Shown here one piece after another: positions 1 to 6,242 of a DNA stretch of 6,278 bases; position 1 is the stretch's first letter; the number at the start of each line of letters is the position of its first letter. This stretch comes from Nitrospirota bacterium (GTDB taxonomy: Bacteria > Nitrospirota > Thermodesulfovibrionia > Thermodesulfovibrionales > JdFR-85). Location: positions 1 through 6,278 of the forward strand of contig JAADHP010000048.1 of assembly GCA_013151785.1 (NCBI GenBank). The letters are read 5' to 3'. The notes below the pieces were generated by a model that saw only the letters and a program-made list of their open reading frames with translations, searched no databases and was not told the origin of the DNA. The position numbers and the translations under genes were made by a program.

Positions 1-41
1 AAGGCGGTTATCAGTTTTTCAAGGACGACCTTGAAGTCCAT
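1..41 (-). CDS. 5' end of an unidentified gene following csm5 (partial)
   Basis: Only the start of this gene is in the window. Reading from the ATG at 41-39 gives MDFKVVLEKLITA, then the sequence ends. An in-frame TAA lies just upstream of this ATG, and the other two minus-strand frames carry stop codons within this short stretch, so this is the frame most consistent with coding. A GGAGG site at 54-58 lies 12 bases ahead of the ATG, which is longer than usual. The gene has the same orientation as the csm operon and starts 82 bases after csm5 ends, so it may be co-transcribed. Thirteen residues are too few to assign a family. The opening is loosely reminiscent of small nucleotidyltransferase-like proteins, but an ancillary type III gene (csm6, csx1, cas6) is equally possible from position alone. 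Confidence 0.5.
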   Translation of the reverse strand, partial: MDFKVVLEKLITA

Positions 42-64
42 ATCAATTTACAACCTCCATCACC

Positions 65-80
65 ACCCCGCAGAAGGGGT
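65..80 (-). other. Small G/C hairpin between csm5 and the next gene
   Basis: The sequence ACCCC at 65-69 pairs with GGGGT at 76-80 around a six-base loop. It lies in the 82-base spacer after csm5, seven bases upstream (on the minus strand) of the GGAGG at 54-58. A run of six T (minus strand) comes before the hairpin in the direction of transcription rather than after it, so it does not look like an intrinsic terminator for the operon. It could tune translation of the next gene or mark a processing point, or it may be chance. No better terminator is visible in the spacer. Confidence 0.25.
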
Positions 81-123
81 TAAGCAAAAAAGGCTCCTCG
101 CGGGAATTTGTGCTACAGGCTTA

Positions 124-1284
124 TCATAACACCTCGAGCACCGCCCATCCGAAGGGAGTAAGACTGTTCCCATTCCTAGGCCTTGCATTATTTGAGGAAA
201 GCCAAATCGTTGTAGCATGATCTTCGTACTTGGGAGACTTTCCTCTCCCTTGCATGATCTTTATCTTCCTGTTTCCTTCAATCGTTACGGCCTCGGCTCC
301 GGAGTGCCTCCCAAGGCGGACGAGGAATATATCTTCTTTCTGTTTTTTCCCAACGTTAACCAGTTTAGGCATCTGAAATCCCAACTTCTCCTCAATAATG
401 CTTTTTTCTTTTAAGTAAACTCTTGCATAGTGCTTGTGTACAGATTTTAAGAGGACCTTTTCCTCGAAAGGTTTTGGAATACTGAACTCATCAAGCGGCA
501 GCTGAACCTGAATAGTCCCATCAAAAGTGCTTCCTCTCAGAACAACCTCGAAAATCTGGGATGGACCACGCCCTATCTGGCCAGCATCCTTCTTTATGTT
601 AACTGCATAAAGTATTTTAGTATGGATAGTGCCAACAGGCATAAAATCTGACACCTTTAACATTCTGAACGGATCTGTACTAAAGCTTCCAGCAAGAAGT
701 TCATCCTCAAGTGCTTTAGCCTTCATTCTTTTAACGATAGGCCTCGCAGGTTTATATTCCTTTTCAAGTACAAATTTTTTCAGTTCCTCGATATCTCCTC
801 CTGCACAGGCAAGCATGCTGAGATAACCCGTTCGTAAGGCTCCCTTAAGTGAAGTGCCAGGAATGTAAGGTCTCTTGTCATATGAATTATAAGCAGTTCT
901 GTTTATTTCAAACCTGTTCAATTCTTGCTTGATCTTGGCCGGGTCGGTGGTCCTAAGCGCCTTAACCTCTCGATATCTCTCAGAAATATCTTTTGCAACC
1001 TCAATCTCCCTGCCTCTCACCTTATGCCTCTTGTTCGAAATAAACCTGTAAAGTTCAATAATGGATGGAATGGTTCCCTTGCTGGCAATGTTTGTAAGCT
1101 CTATCTTATCATTGTTGTCTAGGGCCTTAACAAACTCTACTGGGTCAAAAGGGACAAGGACATTTCTATCAGGGTCGATTACGAAAGATGTTGGCTCATA
1201 CACCTCACCACACCCGATATGAACTGGCGATAGTATATGAAGTTTTATGTTCAGCCTTGTTATTCTTGAACCAGAGTAGCTCAT
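124..1284 (-). CDS. csm5: Csm5, type III-A effector subunit (RAMP, Cas7-like cap)
   Basis: Csm5 is the RAMP-superfamily protein at the crRNA 3' end of the Csm complex; in studied systems it caps the Csm3 filament and helps crRNA 3' maturation. This 386-residue protein shows the family pattern. An N-terminal RRM-like strand reads LHILSPVHIG followed by a Gly/Cys-Gly turn (residues 15-27). A basic Gly-rich loop PYIPGTSLKGALR lies at 139-151. A later FLVRLGRHSG segment lies at 320-329, and the C-terminus is PFGWAVLEVL, typical of Csm5. I place the start at the ATG at 1284-1282. The frame can be extended two codons to a TTG at 1290, but the GGGAGGAG site at 1293-1300 would then be only two bases away, against eight for the ATG. 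The gene begins two bases after the csm4 stop codon, which suggests coupled translation. It is last of the five csm genes. The call rests on motifs and synteny and is firm. Confidence 0.95.
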   Translation of the reverse strand: MSYSGSRITRLNIKLHILSPVHIGCGEVYEPTSFVIDPDRNVLVPFDPVEFVKALDNNDKIELTNIASKGTIPSIIELYRFISNKRHKVRGREIEVAKDISERYREVKALRTTDPAKIKQELNRFEINRTAYNSYDKRPYIPGTSLKGALRTGYLSMLACAGGDIEELKKFVLEKEYKPARPIVKRMKAKALEDELLAGSFSTDPFRMLKVSDFMPVGTIHTKILYAVNIKKDAGQIGRGPSQIFEVVLRGSTFDGTIQVQLPLDEFSIPKPFEEKVLLKSVHKHYARVYLKEKSIIEEKLGFQMPKLVNVGKKQKEDIFLVRLGRHSGAEAVTIEGNRKIKIMQGRGKSPKYEDHATTIWLSSNNARPRNGNSLTPFGWAVLEVL

Positions 1285-1286
1285 GG

Positions 1287-2321
1287 TCAAATCTCCTCCC
1301 TTAGAGGAATGTATAATGCATATCCCTGCGATACAGCTTCTGGAAGCACCTTCGAAGTACCCTTTGCTGCAGTACCGATATATGGCTTTTTGAATATGGA
1401 GGGGTCGTTGGGAACAAATACGGCGCCTTCATCCGCCATAATTACAGGATTCTTGAACGGGTTTTGTGCTTTAGCAAGTCTATCGCCATGCCTGCCGAAT
1501 CGTATGAAGGGGGCAAAAAACATTTGCTGAAACGCAGCCTTTTGTGGAACAGACGGAGATATGGTATAGCAACTGTTGGGAGAAGAGGCACCTATCTTCA
1601 TTAAATCAACCTCGCTTACATCACAGACATCAAACCTTCCAAGACCTGTAGAGGCATCTCTTCCAAAACCAAACTCACCAATCCGCTTGAATGCCTCTTC
1701 CACAGCGTCTATTTTTACAGGGTCATAAACTCCAACGAAAATGGCAAGTTCAGTCTCTGGAAACATAACTTCCTGAATGGTTGAATATGGAGCAAACATA
1801 CCCTCACCAGTGGTTCCTGTAAGTCTGTTTATGGTGTTATGGGGTTGTGAGAAATCAACAATAAACGATGCGGAATTGAAACTAAACTCTCTCACGGTTT
1901 CTTCAGGCAATCCATCAGCTGCTCTTTTGAACAGATCCTCATTGTCTAAAAACTCTAAATCCTTAATACTGTGAATGGACTCTGTCTTTGCAACGATCAT
2001 CCACCTTCTTTTCTTAAGAGCTTTTCTCTGCCGGATAATCTCTGCTTTATCCATGGATGTAAGGTCAAAAATCATATCAAGTGGCAGGTCCGGTTTCTTA
2101 AAAGCATAAAACTCTCTGTCGCCCTTGTATATTTTAGGAAAAGCTGATGACACGACAATGAAAGGGCGTCTTTCGTATTCAGCAAGTAAATCCTCAATTG
2201 ATGAATTAAAGAGATTTCGATCATAAGCTGCCTGCCAGCATATATGCCCAAAAAGCGTGTCACCTTTCAGTGGGGTTGCAAACCCTGACCGTGCTCTTAC
2301 GGTTATCTCATATGTTTGCAC
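1287..2321 (-). CDS. csm4: Csm4, type III-A effector subunit (RAMP, Cas5-like)
   Basis: Csm4 is the Cas5-type RAMP subunit that holds the 5' repeat tag of the crRNA and anchors Cas10 at the base of the complex. The 344-residue protein is near the usual Csm4 length. The N-terminus carries the characteristic SGFATPLKGDTLFGHICW (residues 12-29). A conserved segment HNTINRLTGTTGEGMFAPY lies at 161-179. The hallmark Gly-rich loop GFGFGRDASTGLGRF lies at 216-230. A C-terminal block includes NPFKNPVIM (287-295). The start is a GTG at 2321-2319; no in-frame ATG lies nearby and the conserved N-terminal strand begins within five residues, so GTG is required. The GGAGG at 2326-2330 is four bases from it. 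The gene begins 16 bases after csm3 and ends two bases before the chosen csm5 ATG. Csm4 is not expected to have catalytic activity. Identity is secure. Confidence 0.96.
   Translation of the reverse strand: MQTYEITVRARSGFATPLKGDTLFGHICWQAAYDRNLFNSSIEDLLAEYERRPFIVVSSAFPKIYKGDREFYAFKKPDLPLDMIFDLTSMDKAEIIRQRKALKKRRWMIVAKTESIHSIKDLEFLDNEDLFKRAADGLPEETVREFSFNSASFIVDFSQPHNTINRLTGTTGEGMFAPYSTIQEVMFPETELAIFVGVYDPVKIDAVEEAFKRIGEFGFGRDASTGLGRFDVCDVSEVDLMKIGASSPNSCYTISPSVPQKAAFQQMFFAPFIRFGRHGDRLAKAQNPFKNPVIMADEGAVFVPNDPSIFKKPYIGTAAKGTSKVLPEAVSQGYALYIPLREEI
1293..1300 (-). promoter_or_regulatory. Ribosome binding site that decides the csm5 start
   Basis: On the minus strand this reads GGGAGGAG, inside the last codons of csm4 (encoding R-E-E). 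It is eight bases from the ATG at 1284 but only two from the TTG at 1290, so it favours the ATG. Because it is embedded in the csm4 coding sequence, ribosomes finishing csm4 pass directly over it. Confidence 0.75.
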
Positions 2322-2325
2322 GTCT

Positions 2326-2330
2326 CCTCC
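2326..2330 (-). promoter_or_regulatory. Ribosome binding site for the GTG start of csm4
   Basis: GGAGG on the minus strand, four bases upstream of the GTG start at 2321 and within the 16-base csm3-csm4 gap. The combination of GTG and short spacing is weaker than at the neighbouring genes, which would suit a subunit needed at one copy per complex; that link is inference. Confidence 0.65.
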
Positions 2331-2337
2331 GATGATA

Positions 2338-3054
2338 TTAAAGGTTTAGAGTTGCACTCTCACCGTCACGTTTAAGCTCCCTGAACTCAATCCTTCCATA
2401 GCCGCGGCTTCCATTGCCTCCAATAGAATCCAACTCGAGCAGTTTCAGTCCCCTGAGAAGTTCATCAAAAAGGGTTTCATCACCATTCTGAAGCACCTTG
2501 AAGCTGAGGGAAAAATCAAACTCTGTACCTTCCGGAATCCTCTCTATAAATCTTGGATTCTTAGCTGTTCCTGTTATTCTGTCAATGCTATTTTCTGACT
2601 TCTCTTCTGTCAGTGGCCACCGGTTTTTTCTGGCTTTTACCTTCCATTCACTGTTCAGATAACAGTCTGAAAACGACACACGCGTAGGTCCAATATCACT
2701 CATATCTTCACTCTCGGCCCCACTACAGCCAAAAATTTTGAGTATCGCTTCAGCCTTTTGCTTGAGGGCATCTTTATCTTCGCTTTTTTCCAGATTCCTG
2801 AGTGTTTTTATTGAAACAATACCACCCTCCTCTCTGTTAAAAGGCACAAGACCGCTTTCAAGTTCCATAAGCGACCTCACCTTACCTTTAAGTGATGAGC
2901 CTGGAATATATGGCTCAAGAGTATGAGGGTGTTTTATTACAGGACTATCCGTTCCTCCTATGTGCATCTCCATGTCTCCAGAACCTATGTGCAACCCGCT
3001 TTTCAGAACTATTTTCCCTTCAAGTCTTATTATCCTTCTCAGTGTCAGGTCCAT
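2338..3054 (-). CDS. csm3: Csm3, type III-A backbone subunit and target-RNA endonuclease
   Basis: Csm3 is the Cas7-like RAMP protein that polymerises along the crRNA and cuts the bound target RNA at six-nucleotide intervals. The protein has 238 residues, within the normal Csm3 range. Visible family features are the N-terminal strand with SGLHIGSGD (19-27); GGTDSPVIKHP (33-43), where Asp36 aligns by motif with the catalytic Asp of studied Csm3 proteins (in the I-D-S/N-P-V-I context); PYIPGSSLKGKVRSL (48-62), a basic Gly-rich segment; IDRITGTAKNPRFIERIPEGT (157-177, key residues Arg159, Thr161, Gly162); and the C-terminal Gly-rich loop GGNGSRGYGRIEF (212-224). With Asp36 present, RNA cleavage should be active. 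The ATG at 3054 has AGGAGG at 3060-3065, spaced five bases and overlapping the csm2 stop, an arrangement expected for strong coupled translation of the most abundant subunit. The call is secure. Confidence 0.97.
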   Translation of the reverse strand: MDLTLRRIIRLEGKIVLKSGLHIGSGDMEMHIGGTDSPVIKHPHTLEPYIPGSSLKGKVRSLMELESGLVPFNREEGGIVSIKTLRNLEKSEDKDALKQKAEAILKIFGCSGAESEDMSDIGPTRVSFSDCYLNSEWKVKARKNRWPLTEEKSENSIDRITGTAKNPRFIERIPEGTEFDFSLSFKVLQNGDETLFDELLRGLKLLELDSIGGNGSRGYGRIEFRELKRDGESATLNL

Positions 3055-3059
3055 ATTAT

Positions 3060-3065
3060 CCTCCT
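3060..3065 (-). promoter_or_regulatory. Strong ribosome binding site for csm3, overlapping the csm2 stop
   Basis: AGGAGG on the minus strand, five bases before the csm3 ATG. It shares bases with the csm2 TAG stop codon at 3064-3066, so a terminating ribosome sits on the next initiation site. Confidence 0.8.
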
Positions 3066-3477
3066 ACCTGTCTTTATTTATCTGTGACTCGTAATATTTG
3101 TAATAACCCATAAAGGCCTCAAAAAAACTGATAAACACTTCGAGTGATTGAGGATTCCTACTGTCAACCTGTTCGAGACATTTTTTCAGCATCGTGGTAA
3201 AATTTCTTGTTATGAGTCCCCGACCTTCAGCATATGCAGCCTTTGCGTTCAGCATCTTCAGGTAAGGCAGAAGATCATCAATCGACTCACCACTTTTGAT
3301 TAAGTCCTTAAATCTCAAAGCTTCATCGTAAAACTTCCTCAACTGTGAGATCTTGTTCTTCTCGAGTTTTTTTCCTTTGAGCCCGTCATTACATATTGTC
3401 TCTGCACACTTTTCAGCCACTATCGAAAACAGCTCAGGGTTGATTTGTCCTTCTCCTGACCAAAAACTTATATTCAT
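3064..3477 (-). CDS. csm2: Csm2, type III-A small subunit
   Basis: Csm2 is the small all-helical subunit that lies along the Csm3 filament and helps hold the crRNA-target duplex; it is not catalytic. The 137-residue protein matches family length and shows the recurring pattern: a basic turn then ISQLRKFYDEALRFKDL (43-59), LPYLKMLNAKAAYAEGRGLI (70-89), and a C-terminal aromatic helix with VFISFFEAFMGYYKYY (114-129). Predicted structure by eye is helical, with no signal peptide or membrane segment. The ATG at 3477 has GGAGG at 3487-3491, nine bases upstream, in the 24-base gap after cas10; the stop is nine bases before csm3. Its position between cas10 and csm3 is the classic III-A order and confirms the subtype, since III-B operons carry cmr5 instead. 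Confidence 0.95.
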   Translation of the reverse strand: MNISFWSGEGQINPELFSIVAEKCAETICNDGLKGKKLEKNKISQLRKFYDEALRFKDLIKSGESIDDLLPYLKMLNAKAAYAEGRGLITRNFTTMLKKCLEQVDSRNPQSLEVFISFFEAFMGYYKYYESQINKDR

Positions 3478-3501
3478 GATCCAGCACCTCCAGAAAATTT
3501 T

Positions 3502-6138
3502 TCACCTATGATTATAAATAACCTGCCAGAGTGGAATTTTGAAGGCCCCTCCATGCCTGTGTATCCACTGTCCTACGTTGAGAACCTCCTCCATCAACTT
3601 CTCATTGTTCTTCATATTTCTTACAATCGTATACTTGAGCATCGCCTGCCATTTGAGGCATTCAAGATCATCAAGGCTTACGCCGTATATGAGTCTCGAG
3701 ACAAGCTTCCTTTCACATTCTGCCATGTAGAGCAATCTGTTAAGCCGGTAAAGCATCGCATTATTAACCACACCCCCTGCTTTCCACCTCTCGATTGTAT
3801 CTCTGATTTCTTCCAGCTCGGTAAAGTCTTTCCATGTTACAGCTTCACCGAAGACGGTTATTCTGTCTCTGCCTACTGACTTTGATTTGTCAAGCACTTC
3901 CTCGGATGCCTTTGCAAGGTGCAGAACAGGAGTGTTTGGTTTGCATACATGCAAACCGGCCGACAATGTAATATCAGGATTGTAGCAAACATACTCTCTG
4001 AATCTTTCGTAGATTATACCTGCAAACTCCACGGTCCTATTCCATGGACCAATAAGGAACAGATCATCTCCGCCGGCAAACACTGTATATATGTCCTTAA
4101 ACTTTTCCTCTGTCTTTAGTAGATGCGGAACATACATTGCAAAAAATTGATTCATCAGCCTACTCATCGTGGCAAGCCTTGAAAGGGTCAGCCTCTCGGC
4201 AGGAAGCCCGGTGGCAAAGAGCTGACCAAGATGGTCAACATCTGCCTTGAAAACACCTATTGCCTCAATGCCTTCAAAGCTCTGATGTCTCGATCCGTTT
4301 TCAGATGCCTGAACTCTATTCAATGCCATCTTTGCAATGTGATGAAAAGTCTTTGGTAGGTCTTTCTTTACCGCATATAGTATTTCTTCCTGTTTTCTTT
4401 CCGTCTTTTCTCCATGTAGGTACCTGTCGATCATCTCATCGCTCTCGTCACCTTTATCATATTTTGGCACATAACCATTGATAAATTTTGTCGTGAAATC
4501 CTTTTTAAAAACTCCAGATTCTGGGACGCTTATATCCCAGTACTTCAAAAGTCTGCCGTGTCTTGCCAGCTCAAGGAGTTTACCAGAGGGGAAAAACAGC
4601 TGATACTGACCAAACAGGGGTTCGAGCAATTTCTTTCCCGTAATGTCAGCATCAGCAACGGTTATGGCAATCCGGTCCTGTTTAACAAGATGTGTTCCTA
4701 TGAAGACATGATCCGTACAAATCCTGCAGGCGTAAATCCTATCATCCCTTGAGATCTCAACGGTTCCCTCATCAGTTGCAGGTCTTCTGTTACAGAAAGG
4801 ACATATTCCGAGTCTGTTGTCAAAACCGTCAAGATAATCAGTCACCACACCACCGTATTTTTCAAGAGAGACCTTTTTGAACTTTCTCCTTTCTATCTCT
4901 CTTGAAAGCCTCTCAAGCAGTGATGGAAAACTGCCACTTACAAAATCATTACATGAAGCTTCTACCGACGCGAGGCCTATAGAGGCCTCTCCGTAGAAAT
5001 TACTGATAAGCCAGCGGTTGACATCGTCTTCAACCTTCTCCAACGTATTTCTGATACTTTCAGTATTAGGTGCAAGAATTGTGAATTTGCCTGCAGCATT
5101 AAGTATTATTGACGTGGAAGGAAGACCAACTCTCCTGCATATCATATCGGCGGCAAGCTCTGAAAGAAGGGACACGTAAAAAGATCTTCCTCTTAAAAGC
5201 TTTGCCGATGCCTTTCCAGTACTCCCGCCTTCAGTAAAGATAAAGTTCTGAATACCGTAAAACTCCCCATTAATAAGCATAAGCTTAGAGGGCTCGTAAC
5301 TCTTTATGTTATCAACACTAAGTGTCCCTGTTTCCTTATGATACAAGTATAGTGCAGAGGCTATCGCAGAGGTCATCCTTGAATGGTCGTATAGGGATAC
5401 GTCAGGAATGTCCTGTCCGACGGTGGCAGCGGGTATGTGCGACGCATACAACATGAAGAGGCTGTCAAAGTGATCAAACCAGAGAGGCACATTTTCACCA
5501 TGTCCTGTTTTTATAATCTTTTCAAGGCCATCGACAAACTCGAATAAAAGATCCCTGTACTCCTTCTCGGCTACTTCTCTGTTTTGAGGAGTTACAGACT
5601 CTCCCGGAAAAATATTTGCAGGAGAGATCATCCCAAGGGGATAGCGGTATCTTGTATCTTTTGTACTTGTACCATTTCTTGCAAGCTGTTCAAAGATTGA
5701 AGCAAGACGAACTTTCTTATAATCCTTTACGTCAGCTCTTGTGTTGTAAGTTTGTTCGAAACTTTTCCTGTCAAAGCCGCTGCTCACTCTGTCTGCTACT
5801 GCTACTATCCATTGTAATGGTGTTTCAGGCAAGTGGTGTTTGGCTGCAAGATTTATAAATGAATCATCAAGTCCCCAGCCGGTTCTATTAAACTTTGAAG
5901 GCAGAATTTTTTCGAAGTGGTCTATAAATGCAGCTGTATAGACAGCATGCAGATGTGTATAGTTTCCCTTAAAATGCGGTTGATAGAGATCACGGTTATT
6001 ATTCAGAAATTCCATGCCAATATGAAATCCTGGAACTAACTCCTCGCTGTCCGATTCTTTGACCGATGCCCTTTCTGCAAATTTGCCTATATCGTGAAGA
6101 AAGGCTGCAATGGCAATTTTAAAAACAGTCTCGTCCAT
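3502..6138 (-). CDS. cas10: Cas10/Csm1, type III-A signature subunit: HD nuclease and cyclic oligoadenylate synthase
   Basis: Cas10 is the large subunit of the Csm effector. After target RNA binding it cuts ssDNA through its HD domain and makes cyclic oligoadenylates from ATP through its palm domain. The protein has 878 residues, slightly long for Csm1. The N-terminal HD domain has FLHDIGKFAERA (13-24, His15-Asp16), His62/His64 in THLHAVYTAA, KHHLPE (100-105) and ADRVSSG (115-121), all characteristic. The first palm region includes GEFYGIQNFIFT (291-302). A zinc-ribbon-like region has CPFC (446-449) and CRIC (471-474). The second palm has VFKADVDHLGQLF (629-641, Asp633 and Asp635) and the cyclase motif FAGGDDLFLIG (687-697, GGDD at 689-692). 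The remainder (about 770-878) is a helical C-terminal domain. Every key residue I can check is present, so both activities are predicted to be functional. The ATG at 6138 has GGAGG at 6144-6148, five bases upstream. It is the first cas gene of the operon. Confidence 0.97.
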   Translation of the reverse strand: MDETVFKIAIAAFLHDIGKFAERASVKESDSEELVPGFHIGMEFLNNNRDLYQPHFKGNYTHLHAVYTAAFIDHFEKILPSKFNRTGWGLDDSFINLAAKHHLPETPLQWIVAVADRVSSGFDRKSFEQTYNTRADVKDYKKVRLASIFEQLARNGTSTKDTRYRYPLGMISPANIFPGESVTPQNREVAEKEYRDLLFEFVDGLEKIIKTGHGENVPLWFDHFDSLFMLYASHIPAATVGQDIPDVSLYDHSRMTSAIASALYLYHKETGTLSVDNIKSYEPSKLMLINGEFYGIQNFIFTEGGSTGKASAKLLRGRSFYVSLLSELAADMICRRVGLPSTSIILNAAGKFTILAPNTESIRNTLEKVEDDVNRWLISNFYGEASIGLASVEASCNDFVSGSFPSLLERLSREIERRKFKKVSLEKYGGVVTDYLDGFDNRLGICPFCNRRPATDEGTVEISRDDRIYACRICTDHVFIGTHLVKQDRIAITVADADITGKKLLEPLFGQYQLFFPSGKLLELARHGRLLKYWDISVPESGVFKKDFTTKFINGYVPKYDKGDESDEMIDRYLHGEKTERKQEEILYAVKKDLPKTFHHIAKMALNRVQASENGSRHQSFEGIEAIGVFKADVDHLGQLFATGLPAERLTLSRLATMSRLMNQFFAMYVPHLLKTEEKFKDIYTVFAGGDDLFLIGPWNRTVEFAGIIYERFREYVCYNPDITLSAGLHVCKPNTPVLHLAKASEEVLDKSKSVGRDRITVFGEAVTWKDFTELEEIRDTIERWKAGGVVNNAMLYRLNRLLYMAECERKLVSRLIYGVSLDDLECLKWQAMLKYTIVRNMKNNEKLMEEVLNVGQWIHRHGGAFKIPLWQVIYNHR

Positions 6139-6226
6139 TTATGCCTCCGGCTAAGATTGATCTAAAGTTAACCCTGACAATTTCAGACACCACCGTCTGA
6201 TACTCTCTCTGCTTGAACTCTTTCAT
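6119..6226 (-). CDS. 35-codon upstream ORF overlapping the cas10 start
   Basis: A short ORF begins at an ATG (6226-6224), eight bases after an AGAGGA site at 6235-6240, and ends with TAA at 6119-6121, 20 bases inside cas10 in another frame. The peptide opens MKEFKQREYQTVVSEIVRVN and is basic, with a helix-forming first half. The segment after residue 26 (GGINGRDCF) overlaps the cas10 ribosome binding site and start, so its composition is constrained by cas10. The frame is also open for five codons before the ATG, back to a TGA. I recognise no family. It may be a leader ORF whose translation couples to cas10, the eroded tail of an upstream gene, or a chance ORF. Its correct ribosome-site spacing is the main argument in favour; its length is the main argument against. 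Confidence 0.3.
   Translation of the reverse strand: MKEFKQREYQTVVSEIVRVNFRSILAGGINGRDCF
6144..6148 (-). promoter_or_regulatory. Ribosome binding site for cas10
   Basis: GGAGG on the minus strand, five bases before the cas10 ATG at 6138. It supports this start, which also places the HD motif at residues 15-16, the usual distance from the N-terminus. The site lies inside the 35-codon upstream ORF. Confidence 0.75.
6183..6200 (-). repeat. Perfect 6-bp inverted repeat in the cas10 leader
   Basis: TCAGAC at 6183-6188 and GTCTGA at 6195-6200 are exact inverse complements separated by six bases. The dyad is 44 bases upstream of the cas10 ATG and inside the 35-codon ORF. It is not followed by a T run in the direction of transcription, so it is not an intrinsic terminator. 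It could be a protein-binding operator half-site pair or an RNA hairpin in the leader; a six-base dyad can also occur by chance. Confidence 0.35.
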
Positions 6227-6242
6227 TTCTTCAATCCTCTGT

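Noticed and set aside
217..2113. Several plus-strand frames of 60-75 codons opposite csm5 and csm4
   Set aside because: All are antisense to strongly supported genes, lack family signatures, and are within the length expected by chance at this base composition.
2072..2263. Minus-strand 63-codon frame inside csm4
   Set aside because: It is an alternate frame of the csm4 coding sequence, which has clear family motifs in its own frame.
2338..3054. Csm3 as a catalytically dead variant
   Set aside because: Asp36 in the GGTDSPVIKHP context matches the catalytic aspartate motif of characterised Csm3 proteins, so no loss of activity is indicated.
3508..3879. Plus-strand open frame of 123 codons opposite the 3' part of cas10
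   Set aside because: It lies wholly antisense to a well-supported cas10 region including the conserved C-terminal domain, has no recognisable motifs and no good ribosome binding site. It is a shadow frame.
3502..6138. Assignment to type III-B (Cmr) rather than III-A
   Set aside because: The operon carries a Csm2-type small subunit, and Csm3, Csm4 and Csm5 motifs in canonical III-A order. No cmr1, cmr4, cmr5 or cmr6-like genes are present.
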